From: an archaeon
GTDB lineage: Archaea; Thermoproteota; Nitrososphaeria; Nitrososphaerales; JACAEJ01
Assembly (NCBI GenBank): GCA_024256265.1
Contig: JACGUK010000003.1
Location: 85,261-149,260 of the forward strand
Length of the DNA: 64,000 nt
Reading direction: 5' to 3'
Shown here one piece after another: positions 9,205 through 17,220 of the stretch; position 1 is the stretch's first letter; every line of letters starts with the position of its first letter. Both the position numbers and the translations under genes were made by a program. Under the pieces are notes generated by a model, which was not told the DNA's origin, searched no databases, and saw only the letters and a program-made list of their open reading frames with translations.

Positions 9205-9875
9205 TTCATGCTCTCCTCTACAACTTTTGTTTCAAAATCCTCTATTGAATACTTTAGTTGCTGATCAGGGGTTAAAGCTCCTGAGTGAATTAGAACTGCT
9301 CTAGCTAATAACCAGAAGATGGTAGCCAAAGCCCTTCTACCCCTATTATTGCCTGGGATTATCAGATCTACATTAGAAGTAACGTTATCTGTATCACATA
9401 TAGCAATTACAGGTACCCCTACCTTTGATGCTTCATCTATAGCTCTGGCATCCATTACTGGATCTGTGATTATTACAAGCTCTGGATCGATATGCTTAGG
9501 GTAGAGAGGATTTGTGAATGTACCGGGCATGAACCTACCTGTTATAGGGATTGCTCCTGTCAATGAGCAGAACATCTCAACAGGAGTCTTACCATACTCC
9601 CTTATGGAGCATGCAACAACTCTTTTGATATCAGACCTTGCTATGAATTTTGCAGCCATATCTATTCTTGATAGGATTTTATCAAGGTCTATTATGTGCA
9701 GACCATCAGGTCTAGTTCTGCTTATGAAATGCTCCATATCTTTAGTCTTGACCAAAGTTCCAACTCTTATACCCGTGGCCAGTAGAGTTTTCTCCGATAG
9801 TTGAGCAACTACAAGCTTCTCAGACGATCCGCTTTCATCCTTCTCCTCATCAATTCTTCTACGTGACAAATTCAT
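9201..9875 (-). CDS. rps2: Ribosomal protein S2
   Basis: This 224-residue small-subunit protein shows the archaeal/eukaryotic S2 (Sa) pattern: LLATGIRVGTLVKTKDMEHFI, RTRPDGLHIIDLDKI, GRFMPGTFTNPLY, PELVIITDPVMDARAIDEASKVGVPVIAICDTDN and NNRGRRALATIFWLLARAVL. The N-terminal 25 residues are charged and poorly conserved. It overlaps both enolase upstream and the MEMO gene downstream by four bases, so the chain eno-rps2-MEMO-mvk is probably translated as a coupled unit. Confidence 0.96.
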   Translation of the reverse strand: MNLSRRRIDEEKDESGSSEKLVVAQLSEKTLLATGIRVGTLVKTKDMEHFISRTRPDGLHIIDLDKILSRIDMAAKFIARSDIKRVVACSIREYGKTPVEMFCSLTGAIPITGRFMPGTFTNPLYPKHIDPELVIITDPVMDARAIDEASKVGVPVIAICDTDNVTSNVDLIIPGNNRGRRALATIFWLLARAVLIHSGALTPDQQLKYSIEDFETKVVEESMK

Positions 9876-11119
9876 ACCTCCAGTTTAGCCATATTACATC
9901 CACCAAATTCTTCATCTATCCTTAAAAGCTCATTAAGCTTTGATAAACGTTCTCCTCCTACTACTCCAGACTTTATCATTTTGGACTGAGTCGCTATAGC
10001 TATATGGGCTAAGTGGACATCAGAAGTGTCGCCTGATCTGTGAGAAGTTATCAATGTGTAACCATGCTTTTTTGCATTTTCAGAGAAATCTAGAGCATCA
10101 CCTAAAGTCCCTGCTTGATTTACCTTTAATATGGCAGCATTACCAGCCCTCATTTTAACGCCCTTTAATAAACGTGATGTATTAGTTACGAAGATGTCGT
10201 CGCCTACAATGTATACTTTGCTTAGTTTCTTAGTCAGTTCAGCGAATTCATCATAAGCTTCTTCATGAAAGGGGTCTTCTAAATATAGAAGATGATACTT
10301 CTTAACCAATTCTATAATAAAGTCTAGTTGTTCTTCTGAGGATCTTTTCACTCCTGCCCTACTATAAATGTAAGCTTTTGTATCACCATCCCAAAGTGAA
10401 GAAGAAGCAAAATCAACCCCTAATCTTATATCAATACCTAGAGCATCAGAAACTATCTTTGATGACGATGATACCAGATCAAAGGCTTCTTCATCTTTTA
10501 TGCGTGGTGCCCAGCCTCCCTCATCTCCTTTGCCTCCTGTGAAGTATGGATCTTTCTTTTCGATCTGCTTCCTTACCTCTCTATGTACAGTTATGTTAGC
10601 CCTCAAACCCTCTTTAATGTTCTTTACACCTAAAGGGCAGATTAAGAATTCTTGAATATCAGGGGCACCATGACCAGCATGCTTTCCTCCACATAAAACA
10701 TTGCCCAAAGGGTAAGGCATAAGATATGGCCCCTTTGGTAGAAGCATTTTGTATAGAGGTATGCCTTTAGATTTTGAAAAAGCCTCAGCTGTTGCTATGC
10801 TTATGGCATAGGCTGTTGATCCACCTATTCGACTGAAGTTCCCTGTACCATCTATCTCCCTTAGCAATTGGCTTAAAGATCGAGGGTTAGAAGCATCAAA
10901 CCCTATTAACTTTGATGAATACTCAGAGAGCAATTTTAAAGTAGCTTCAATACCATTAGGATTAAAGCTAACTGCTTCGTACTTGCCAGTACTAGCTCCT
11001 TTTGGGGCACAAGCCCTTCCAATGAAGCCATTAACCTTTACGTCAACCTCTATAGACTCGTCTCCTCTACTATCATAGCAAATCCTTGATTTGATAGATT
11101 CGATTGAAGCTCTTCCCAT
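9872..11119 (-). CDS. eno: Enolase (phosphopyruvate hydratase)
   Basis: This 415-residue glycolytic/gluconeogenic enzyme interconverts 2-phosphoglycerate and phosphoenolpyruvate. Motifs: YDSRGDESIEVDV and GRACAPKGASTGKYEAV (mobile loop) at the N-terminus; VDFASSSLWDGD, LYLEDPFHEEAYDEF and YIVGDDIFVTN (Mg ligands Asp, Glu, Asp); ILKVNQAGTLGDA (catalytic Lys); and ITSHRSGDTSDV. The N-terminal SRG is followed by D rather than the more common N/T. It starts ten bases after rpoN ends and overlaps rps2 by four bases, the usual archaeal arrangement except that rpoK is missing between rpoN and eno. Confidence 0.96.
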   Translation of the reverse strand: MGRASIESIKSRICYDSRGDESIEVDVKVNGFIGRACAPKGASTGKYEAVSFNPNGIEATLKLLSEYSSKLIGFDASNPRSLSQLLREIDGTGNFSRIGGSTAYAISIATAEAFSKSKGIPLYKMLLPKGPYLMPYPLGNVLCGGKHAGHGAPDIQEFLICPLGVKNIKEGLRANITVHREVRKQIEKKDPYFTGGKGDEGGWAPRIKDEEAFDLVSSSSKIVSDALGIDIRLGVDFASSSLWDGDTKAYIYSRAGVKRSSEEQLDFIIELVKKYHLLYLEDPFHEEAYDEFAELTKKLSKVYIVGDDIFVTNTSRLLKGVKMRAGNAAILKVNQAGTLGDALDFSENAKKHGYTLITSHRSGDTSDVHLAHIAIATQSKMIKSGVVGGERLSKLNELLRIDEEFGGCNMAKLEV

Positions 11120-11128
11120 GTTTGCACC

Positions 11129-11365
11129 TCAGAACTGCTCTGACTCATACTCAGTATGTCTCTCAGCAAGAACCTCATGGTAAGGTAAGATGCTATCTAT
11201 TATATTTACATTAGATAAGAAAATTCTTCTACAACAGTACCTCCTTACCCCTATTTTATCTAAAACTTTGTCAGGCTCCTCTCCTTCTTTTACTTTCTTG
11301 ACGAATTCTTCATATTTGTCTCCTATCAATGCACCACATGTAAAACATCTAACAGGGATTAGCAT
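11129..11365 (-). CDS. rpoN: DNA-directed RNA polymerase subunit N (Rpb10)
   Basis: This 78-residue zinc-binding subunit caps the assembly platform of archaeal RNA polymerase. The two halves of its zinc site are visible: [15 protein letters not shown] at the start and [12 protein letters not shown] in the middle. The C-terminus (about 15 residues after LPYHE) is longer than in the shortest homologues. It lies just upstream of eno on the same strand. An upstream gap of 233 bases separates it from a putative nuclease-like gene, whereas in many archaea rps9 directly precedes it. No rpoK (Rpb6) is found beside it. Confidence 0.95.
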   Translation of the reverse strand: MLIPVRCFTCGALIGDKYEEFVKKVKEGEEPDKVLDKIGVRRYCCRRIFLSNVNIIDSILPYHEVLAERHTEYESEQF

Positions 11366-11598
11366 AGAAATAACCTCCTTTTAATCTATCTAAAATGGTT
11401 TACGGTTATAAATAAGAATAGCTTCAAGATATTGAGACACTTCCTAACTAACATCATTTTTGAGGGCATTAATATGAAGGGGTTTACGAACAATTTAAAC
11501 CTTTTTAGAATTCATTTTCTGCTCTTGAACTCTTAATTGTTTAATTTTTAACTTTATAATTTTATGTTTTGTTTAGAAGAATTAATTGGTTAACTATC

Positions 11599-12258
11599 CT
11601 AAAAATTCTCTTTAATAAACGGAATCTTTGAGACCTCTTCTATGTATGCTTCAGGATCCATCTCTCGAATTATAGCTCTATCCACATCAATTATATATAT
11701 GGCATGTAGACGAGCATTTTTTATTTCATCAAAACCCACTGGAGGATTTTTATAATATTTGTCACAGAGAGCCTTTACCTCCATTATCTCATCAGCCTTT
11801 CTATACCTGGGAGGTTTCTGAAAGACTTCTGGTATCTGTAATATGTTTGTAGGCGGGGTTCCAAGACCGAATTTGTCTGAAAAGGCGCTGTATCTTGCTA
11901 TCTTGCTTGCAACTCTGGCTTTATTATAAGTGGAGGGGTCAAGAGCATGCTCAGGCGATGTATAGCCTGTTTCTATCTCGACTATTAACTTCCCCTCCCC
12001 TCTAACCCCAAAAAGATCACATACTAGCGTCTCACTCAACTGATGCTCTACATCGACGCTATAGCCACTTAAGATCAGATGCTTTGTACATAGAAGCTCC
12101 ATTACTGAGTGATTTATCTTGACTAGTTTCTTTCTGTAAAGCTCTATCAACCTTTGTGCAATTCGCGCCAACTCATAATTGACATTACCCTCTCTCACGT
12201 ATATCCTTTCCATTAAAGTGCTTATGTCTTCATCGAACTTCTCCATGTCCAAGCCCAT
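11599..12258 (-). CDS. Conserved hypothetical protein, possible PD-(D/E)xK-like nuclease fold
   Basis: The function of this 219-residue soluble protein is not recognised. The N-terminal half is helical (ELARIAQRLIELYRKK). It is followed by LILSGYSVDVEHQL and LVCDLFGVRGEGKLIVEIETG, in which an Asp on a strand is followed about 15 residues later by a strand carrying ExE; this spacing recalls restriction-endonuclease-like nucleases, although the usual Lys after the Glu is replaced by Thr. Late in the protein HAIYIIDVDRAII is another buried strand. It is inserted, together with a cupin gene, between rps9 and rpoN in the ribosomal superoperon on the same strand. The nuclease idea is inference only. 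Confidence 0.6.
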   Translation of the reverse strand: MGLDMEKFDEDISTLMERIYVREGNVNYELARIAQRLIELYRKKLVKINHSVMELLCTKHLILSGYSVDVEHQLSETLVCDLFGVRGEGKLIVEIETGYTSPEHALDPSTYNKARVASKIARYSAFSDKFGLGTPPTNILQIPEVFQKPPRYRKADEIMEVKALCDKYYKNPPVGFDEIKNARLHAIYIIDVDRAIIREMDPEAYIEEVSKIPFIKENF

Positions 12259-12293
12259 TCTTATCTATTTTTTTAGCAACAAGACTGCTGTAC

Positions 12294-12677
12294 TCAATGC
12301 TCTTCATCATGACCAGATCGTTTTGAGAGGACAGTCTCTTCATTAGTGAAGGCTGGAGTACAGATACACCAGATTAGTAGGCTTTGATTACCTTTGTTCT
12401 CTATAAAATGCCAAGATTTGAGAGGTATCAGTACATTGTCCCCTTTGCTTACATCTTTGATCTCATCATCAATGTGAATTGTTCCTTCACCCTCGACTAC
12501 CATATATATCTCAGTAAAGTTATGATAATGGTTAAGAGTCTTAAAGCCTGGCTTGATCTTGGCTAAAGCAAGGCTTACTTCTTTGGTGTCAGTAGTGGCT
12601 ATTCCTATCACTTCTATTATCTCTGATTCATCAATAGTCTTGAATGGCTCATAATCATCAGTCCTTCTCACTATCAT
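12294..12677 (-). CDS. Cupin domain protein
   Basis: This 127-residue protein is a single small cupin barrel. The first cupin motif is visible as LNHYHNFTEIYMVVEGEGTIHIDDE (metal ligands His, His, Glu), and the second as GDNVLIPLKSWHFIENKG (third His). Such proteins bind a metal and act as isomerases, dioxygenases or ligand sensors; the substrate cannot be told here. It lies between the nuclease-like gene and rps9 on the same strand, within the ribosomal superoperon, and probably shares its transcript. Confidence 0.85.
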   Translation of the reverse strand: MIVRRTDDYEPFKTIDESEIIEVIGIATTDTKEVSLALAKIKPGFKTLNHYHNFTEIYMVVEGEGTIHIDDEIKDVSKGDNVLIPLKSWHFIENKGNQSLLIWCICTPAFTNEETVLSKRSGHDEEH

Positions 12678-12727
12678 CTTAATCTCTTTCTATCTATTTA
12701 GGTTGCCCTACATATCTTTTTTAGAAA

Positions 12728-13141
12728 TTAACGGTATGATTTCTGCTTTCTTCTCCTCGGACCTGGTCCTCCAAACTTCTTTGGCTCTGTACGCCTTGGG
12801 TCTCCAGCTAGAAGATGTTTATTGAACTCGTCTATCCTCTGTCTAAATTCAGGACTTTTACTCCAGTCTACAAGAGCTCGAGATATAGCTATAGCAGTAG
12901 CTTCAGCCCTACCCATAAAGCCTCCACCTTTTACCTTCACATCTATATTCACCTTATCTCTAATATCGCCAGCCAATAATAAGGGAGTGAGTATAACTTC
13001 TCTTGCCACCTCGGGCATGATCAGCTCTGCAGGGACTCTGTTTATCCTAACCTTACCGCTTCCAGCAGAGATAGTAGCAGTTGCCCTTGCTGTCTTCCTT
13101 GAGCCTGAGTATAGCTTCACATTAGAGCTCAATCTAATCAC
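12728..13141 (-). CDS. rps9: Ribosomal protein S9
   Basis: This small-subunit protein has its C-terminal tail in the decoding centre. The conserved YSGSRKTARATATI, GKVRINRVPAELI, VDIDVKVKGGG-like stretch (NIDVKVKGGGFMGRAEA), AISRALVDWSKSPEFR, and the basic tail TEPKKFGGPGPRRRKQKSYR are all present. The frame extends upstream to a GTG at 13171, which would overlap rpl13 by 38 bases. The GTG at 13141, giving IRLSSNVKLYSG, matches family starts better, so it is chosen; the start is uncertain because no well-spaced Shine-Dalgarno is seen. Confidence 0.9.
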   Translation of the reverse strand: MIRLSSNVKLYSGSRKTARATATISAGSGKVRINRVPAELIMPEVAREVILTPLLLAGDIRDKVNIDVKVKGGGFMGRAEATAIAISRALVDWSKSPEFRQRIDEFNKHLLAGDPRRTEPKKFGGPGPRRRKQKSYR

Positions 13142-13589
13142 TCTTCCAACCCAGCCTTGAAGATAACTCACCTAATGTAAGATAAAAAGATAAAGGCTTC
13201 TTTGCTATAGCATCTTCAAATTTGGTCTTTTCAAAAGATTTGTACTGATCAGGTATGCCTACATATACTCTTAATCTTTTCAAAGCCTCTAAACCTTTGG
13301 CTTTGCGCTTTGGAAGCATCCCACGGACCATCTTTGTCAGTATAGTATCAGGTCTTCTTGGATGAAAAGGACCATGACGAGGGTTTATTACGCTACCTAT
13401 TTCTAATTTCTTTAAATACTCATTTATGATGCTTGACTTACTGCCTGATAGCAAGGCTTTCTCAGCATTCACAACAATTACTTTATTCCCTCTTAGCAAG
13501 GATTTTGCTATATAAGAAGATAACCTTCCAGCTATATGCCCTTCTGCATCTACAACTATAATTTTAGTACTCTCCATACTAACCGCCAA
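13134..13589 (-). CDS. rpl13: Ribosomal protein L13
   Basis: This 151-residue large-subunit protein shows the L13 signature elements KIIVVDAEGHIAGRLSSYIAKSLLRG, VVNAEKALLSGSK, RHGPFHPRRPDTILTKMVRGMLPKRKAKGLEALKRLRVYVGIP, and the archaeal C-terminus ending in LGELSSRLGW. It overlaps rpl18e by 11 bases and rps9 by a few bases, consistent with the conserved rpl18e-rpl13-rps9 cassette. Confidence 0.96.
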   Translation of the reverse strand: MAVSMESTKIIVVDAEGHIAGRLSSYIAKSLLRGNKVIVVNAEKALLSGSKSSIINEYLKKLEIGSVINPRHGPFHPRRPDTILTKMVRGMLPKRKAKGLEALKRLRVYVGIPDQYKSFEKTKFEDAIAKKPLSFYLTLGELSSRLGWKSD

Positions 13590-13938
13590 TCAAGATCACT
13601 CCTTTCCCATCAGGAAATTTCTCTATGAACTCACCCAAACTCATAGCCTTGCCACCTGCCTTCTGAATCTTCCAAGAGCCTTTCTCTGAAAAGCTATAAG
13701 CTCCCACAGTTACTTTATGTGAAATAATGCCACCTCCAAGAACCTTGCCAGGCACAAGTATCAAATCGTCCTCTTTTGTCAGTCGAGAGATCTTTCCTAC
13801 GTTCACTGATGGTCTTCTTGCACTGGACTTCAATAAATATTCCATAGTAGCAAGCCAGATAGGAGAGTTGCTCTTCTTGTATGCTTGCCTTAAATTGCGG
13901 ATGGCACTATTCAAAATAGGATTTTCAATTCTGCTCAA
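13579..13938 (-). CDS. rpl18e: Ribosomal protein L18e
   Basis: This 119-residue protein is the archaeal/eukaryotic counterpart of bacterial L15. Motifs include NSPIWLATMEYLLKSSARRPSVNVGKISRLTKEDD and VLGGGIISHKVTVGAYSFSEKG, ending in the FPDGKGVILIGG strand. It starts one base after rpoD ends and overlaps rpl13, fitting the rpoD-rpl18e-rpl13-rps9 archaeal order. Confidence 0.95.
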   Translation of the reverse strand: MSRIENPILNSAIRNLRQAYKKSNSPIWLATMEYLLKSSARRPSVNVGKISRLTKEDDLILVPGKVLGGGIISHKVTVGAYSFSEKGSWKIQKAGGKAMSLGEFIEKFPDGKGVILIGG

Positions 13939-13939
13939 A

Positions 13940-14578
13940 CTACTTCACACTCTTTGACTTTTCTTCGAATTCTAAAAGCTTCTTATGTAGGATTTCAACT
14001 GCTTTAGTTAAGATTTCGCTGGCTGGCAATGAGCCTGAAGATTCGATATATAGCATGTAATTATCCTCCTCTTCAGAAATAGGCTTAAGGACTGAGGCTA
14101 TTGTGGGTTGCCACTTTGCGTGCTCCTTCCCTTTTCCTAATCTGGCATATGCTTCAAGTTTTATCGCCTGCCTAGGAGCAAGCTTGACTATAGGTATAGA
14201 GTTGCTTATGGGCTTCACAAACTCATCTTCAGATTTCAAATCACCAGAGTACACAACCCTAGTCTTATCAGTGGCTTCAGCATCTAAAACGAGAAGAACT
14301 CTACATTTAGGGCAACCTAAAGCGCTCTTACAGTCACATTCTTCTGGTAGAACATATCTTGTAAGGTCAGTCTTTAGAGGAATCAGACCGAGTCTATGGG
14401 CTATAAGCTCATCATACATTATGGAAGAGTTCTCAAGTATAACAACCTCATCAATAGCCATCGTAGGCACTTCGGAGATTGCAAAACGGCGTATCGCATT
14501 CACGTAACCTCTATGAATGCCCTTGATTATAACTCTGATCTTTGTTTCATCATGCTCTAATACTTGTAAATCCACCAA
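13940..14578 (-). CDS. rpoD: RNA polymerase subunit D (Rpb3-like) with Fe-S cysteine domain
   Basis: This 212-residue assembly-platform subunit pairs with subunit L. The alpha-motif region GYVNAIRRFAISEVPTMAIDEVVILENSSIMYDELIAHRLGLIPL is clear. The insert CDCKSALGCPKC near the middle holds four cysteines; in archaeal RpoD proteins such a ferredoxin-like insert binds an Fe-S cluster, and the full set of four here suggests a retained cluster. The C-terminal half (ITKAVEILHKKLLEFEEK-like helix) closes the platform domain. It lies between rps11 and rpl18e, as usual in archaea. Confidence 0.95.
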   Translation of the reverse strand: MVDLQVLEHDETKIRVIIKGIHRGYVNAIRRFAISEVPTMAIDEVVILENSSIMYDELIAHRLGLIPLKTDLTRYVLPEECDCKSALGCPKCRVLLVLDAEATDKTRVVYSGDLKSEDEFVKPISNSIPIVKLAPRQAIKLEAYARLGKGKEHAKWQPTIASVLKPISEEEDNYMLYIESSGSLPASEILTKAVEILHKKLLEFEEKSKSVK

Positions 14579-14625
14579 GACTAAGAACCTCTTATCAACC
14601 TTAATGCTATTTTAGGCTCAATCTC

Positions 14626-15033
14626 TTAAGCTCTTCTACCTCTTCTACCACCTGGTTTCCTAGTCGTATCATGAGGAATAGGTGTGCAGTCTTCTATTCG
14701 CCCTATCTTAAAGCCTGAGCGAGCCAAGGCTCTGATAGCTGCTTGAGCGCCTGGGCCTGGAGTCCTAGGACCTGTACCCCCTACAGCACGAACTTTTATA
14801 TGAATAGAATTTATGCCCTTTGCTTTGGCTATATCAGCTACAGCAGTAGCTGATTTCATGGCAGCATAAGGAGACGATTCAAGCCTATCTGCCTTTACAT
14901 GCCTTCCTCCTGAGCTGAAGGCTATTGTCTCAGCACCAGTCAAGTCAGTTATATGCACTATAGTATTGTTGTAAGAGCTATATATGTGGGCTACTCCCCA
15001 TCTCTCTTTTGCTTCTACACCTTTCTCACTCAT
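14626..15033 (-). CDS. rps11: Ribosomal protein S11
   Basis: This small-subunit platform protein shows [78 protein letters not shown] and the C-terminal [20 protein letters not shown]. The open frame extends to 15084, inside rps4, but the ATG at 15033 has a strong GAGGTGA Shine-Dalgarno about six bases upstream and gives a start [13 protein letters not shown] typical of the family. That start is used (135 residues). Confidence 0.96.
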   Translation of the reverse strand: MSEKGVEAKERWGVAHIYSSYNNTIVHITDLTGAETIAFSSGGRHVKADRLESSPYAAMKSATAVADIAKAKGINSIHIKVRAVGGTGPRTPGPGAQAAIRALARSGFKIGRIEDCTPIPHDTTRKPGGRRGRRA

Positions 15034-15043
15034 TTTATTCACC

Positions 15044-15547
15044 TCAAGCAGATAATGTACGACCTCTAAGAGTGCTACTCTCACTTAACTTAACCTTCTC
15101 CTCCTCTTCTCTTTTGACTATGTACCCAGGTCTTGTGACGATTTCATCTCCTATCATTATATGCCCATGAGTTATCATTTGACGAGATTGGTAAGGCGAT
15201 AAAGCTATGCCTTTTTTCCATACTACAGTTTGAAGGCGTCTCTCCAATAGATTCTCAACAGTCAAGCCAAGAACGTCGTCTAAGCTTGATTCTATTCCTA
15301 CTATTCCCATCTTACTTAAGGATGATAAAAGTTCTTTCTCCTTTTTCGCCCTTATCTCATGAGGCTCGGCTAGAAGCATCCTTGCTTGCTTTCTTATCCT
15401 TGAAAGTTCTGTATGTGTTTTCCATAGTTCACGCTTATTTCTCAGTCCATAAGTGCCTACTATGTATAGCTCTTGAGATAATTGATCGCTACGCCAAGGA
15501 TGCTTTGGTGCAGAGTACTTCTTACGAGGTTTTCTAGGGTCGCCCAT
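15044..15547 (-). CDS. rps4: Ribosomal protein S4
   Basis: This primary 16S rRNA binder of about 167 residues has the archaeal S4 N-terminus [18 protein letters not shown], a helical middle ([28 protein letters not shown]), and the S4 RNA-binding fold [21 protein letters not shown]...[24 protein letters not shown]. The frame opens three codons earlier, but the ATG at 15547 follows a GGTGAT Shine-Dalgarno and matches family starts. It lies between rps13 and rps11 in the conserved rps13-rps4-rps11-rpoD run. Confidence 0.95.
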   Translation of the reverse strand: MGDPRKPRKKYSAPKHPWRSDQLSQELYIVGTYGLRNKRELWKTHTELSRIRKQARMLLAEPHEIRAKKEKELLSSLSKMGIVGIESSLDDVLGLTVENLLERRLQTVVWKKGIALSPYQSRQMITHGHIMIGDEIVTRPGYIVKREEEEKVKLSESSTLRGRTLSA

Positions 15548-15560
15548 GAAGATCACCTTA

Positions 15561-16010
15561 TTACTTTGCCTCTTTTCTCACACCTACAGCTCTACCCTTT
15601 CTCCCAGTAGTTCTTGTACGCTGCCCTCTTACCTTCAAGCCTAAGGAATGCCTTACACCACGCCAACTTGTTAGCATCTTTTCACGCTCTATCTCCGTCT
15701 TTAAAATGAAATTCAAGTCTGAACTTATATAGTGAGTGTTAATGCCTGTTTCTGGGTCTTTCTTATGGTTTAACATAAAAGTTGGAATGCCTATCTTAGT
15801 TGGATCCTTAAGGCATTCTTGAACTTCAGAAATCTGCCTATCATTAAGGTTTCCTAATCTCATTCTGCTATCTATCTTAAGAGCATTCACAATAGCATTG
15901 GCTAAATTATAACTTACACCTTTAATATCGGCTAGAGCAATTGCTACCTTTTTCGTTCCATCCAAATCTTTCCCAGCAACTCTAACTATATGCTTGAATT
16001 CTGAAGACAA
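15561..16010 (-). CDS. rps13: Ribosomal protein S13
   Basis: This 149-residue head protein of the small subunit is the first gene of the superoperon. The visible S13 features are FKHIVRVAGKDLDGTKKVAIALADIKGVSYNLANAIV (helix-two-turns-helix), the LNDRQISEVQECL helix, and the basic C-terminal TSWRGVRHSLGLKVRGQRTRTTGRKG. An AT-rich stretch (TATTTATAAT) at about 16050-16060 upstream is a plausible TATA element for the whole minus-strand operon. Confidence 0.96.
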   Translation of the reverse strand: MSSEFKHIVRVAGKDLDGTKKVAIALADIKGVSYNLANAIVNALKIDSRMRLGNLNDRQISEVQECLKDPTKIGIPTFMLNHKKDPETGINTHYISSDLNFILKTEIEREKMLTSWRGVRHSLGLKVRGQRTRTTGRKGRAVGVRKEAK

Positions 16011-16110
16011 GGATTATACACTTTATGTGAATATTTTGCCCCAAACATCTATTATAAATATTTGCTGTTAATATAAATGGCTTTTTGATCACAAAATATT
16101 GAATAATCCC

Positions 16111-17052
16111 TCATAATGGCACTTCGATGGAGTCCACTTTCCCATCCCCATTCAAATCAAACCCACGAATCACTATAGCCCATGTTCTTTCGCCACGATA
16201 GTTCTTTAAGACTTCTTTAGCAAAGTTCGTTATAGCTATGACTGCTGACTTTGTGCCTATATATCTTAGCCCTGCTAAGACGATTATGCTCTTCTTTTCA
16301 TCGTAAGGATTTGGTATTTTAGCTATAAGCCCGTCACGATCGCCGTTGAACATCCTTCCTTGTGCATCTAATAGTCCAGCCCAGTAATTTTGCTCATTAA
16401 ATTTTATAGGCAGATGCTTATTGACATCTGCAGTGATAAGGTTCGTACCAGGACCACCTATCAAGATAAGATTATTCTTTTCTTCCTTCTCTGCTTTGAC
16501 ATCGGCATCGAGCTTGACAACGAAATCGTTTGGCATTTTACTGAATTGTCCAAGGAAGAAAGCTAGTTGAACTGCGTAATGCCCATCCCTTGCAGATGCC
16601 TTATATGGACCATGAGGTTCAGGAGAGCCTACGACTATACGCCCATCAAAAGTACTTGAGTCTAAAAACTCATTAAAGAAAGAGATGATCTTCTCATCCA
16701 TAAAGGCTAAGCCTGAAAGGTTAAGCCTTCTTTCACCAAATGGTAGCTCAACACCAAAAGCTGGCTGAGTTACTTTATAGTACTTAGCCAATGCCCCTTT
16801 TATGAACTCCTCTCTCTCAATGGATAATAACCCTATTTTATGTAACTGCCTTATATGATAGTAGACCTTTTGCTCATAAATCTTGAGAAACTTCGCTATC
16901 TCAGCAGGGTACATAGGCTTTTGGGCAAGAAGATTAAGGATCTTCCAACTAAGGGGGTTTAGGGCAGGCTTCATCATCGATGGTTCATCGAAGATCAGAA
17001 TGCTCTTCATCAACCCATCTTTTTCCTTGATTATGGTAAGCTCCTTTCCCAT
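16111..17052 (-). CDS. ArsR/winged-helix protein with S-layer-like domain and terminal EF-hand-like loop
   Basis: This 313-residue protein has two unlike parts. Residues about 28-95 form a winged helix (LNPLSWKILNLLAQKPMYPAEIAKFL, then KVYYHIRQLHKIGLLSIERE), as in ArsR-type DNA-binding proteins. The rest resembles domains of archaeal S-layer-type proteins, with ILIGGPGTNLITADVNK and IVLAGLRYIGTKSAVIAI. The last 17 residues contain DLNGDGKVDSIE, an EF-hand/dockerin-type calcium loop. No signal peptide or membrane helix is visible, so it is probably cytoplasmic. It could be a ligand- or calcium-responsive regulator. It precedes the ribosomal operon on the same strand, 100 bases upstream of rps13. 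Confidence 0.75.
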   Translation of the reverse strand: MGKELTIIKEKDGLMKSILIFDEPSMMKPALNPLSWKILNLLAQKPMYPAEIAKFLKIYEQKVYYHIRQLHKIGLLSIEREEFIKGALAKYYKVTQPAFGVELPFGERRLNLSGLAFMDEKIISFFNEFLDSSTFDGRIVVGSPEPHGPYKASARDGHYAVQLAFFLGQFSKMPNDFVVKLDADVKAEKEEKNNLILIGGPGTNLITADVNKHLPIKFNEQNYWAGLLDAQGRMFNGDRDGLIAKIPNPYDEKKSIIVLAGLRYIGTKSAVIAITNFAKEVLKNYRGERTWAIVIRGFDLNGDGKVDSIEVPL

Positions 17053-17183
17053 AAGTGAACTTAATGAAGGACTATTATAAATGGTTTTTTAGTGGTCAAT
17101 AGAAAAAATTTATTTAAAGAACAAAATCAAGATAGCCCATCCAAAAAGAGATTATAACGGCAATATATTAAAGTGCTGTGGAA

Positions 17184-17220
17184 TTTTTAAATCTGTTTAT
17201 ACAAACCAGACTAGGCTATG
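17184..17220 (+). promoter_or_regulatory. TATA box and leaderless start of glmS
   Basis: The A/T element TTTTTAAAT at 17184-17192 is centred about 30 bases before the glmS ATG at 17218. No Shine-Dalgarno is seen before the ATG, so the transcript probably begins at or next to the start codon, as in many archaeal leaderless mRNAs. The bases around the start read AGGCTATG. Confidence 0.55.
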
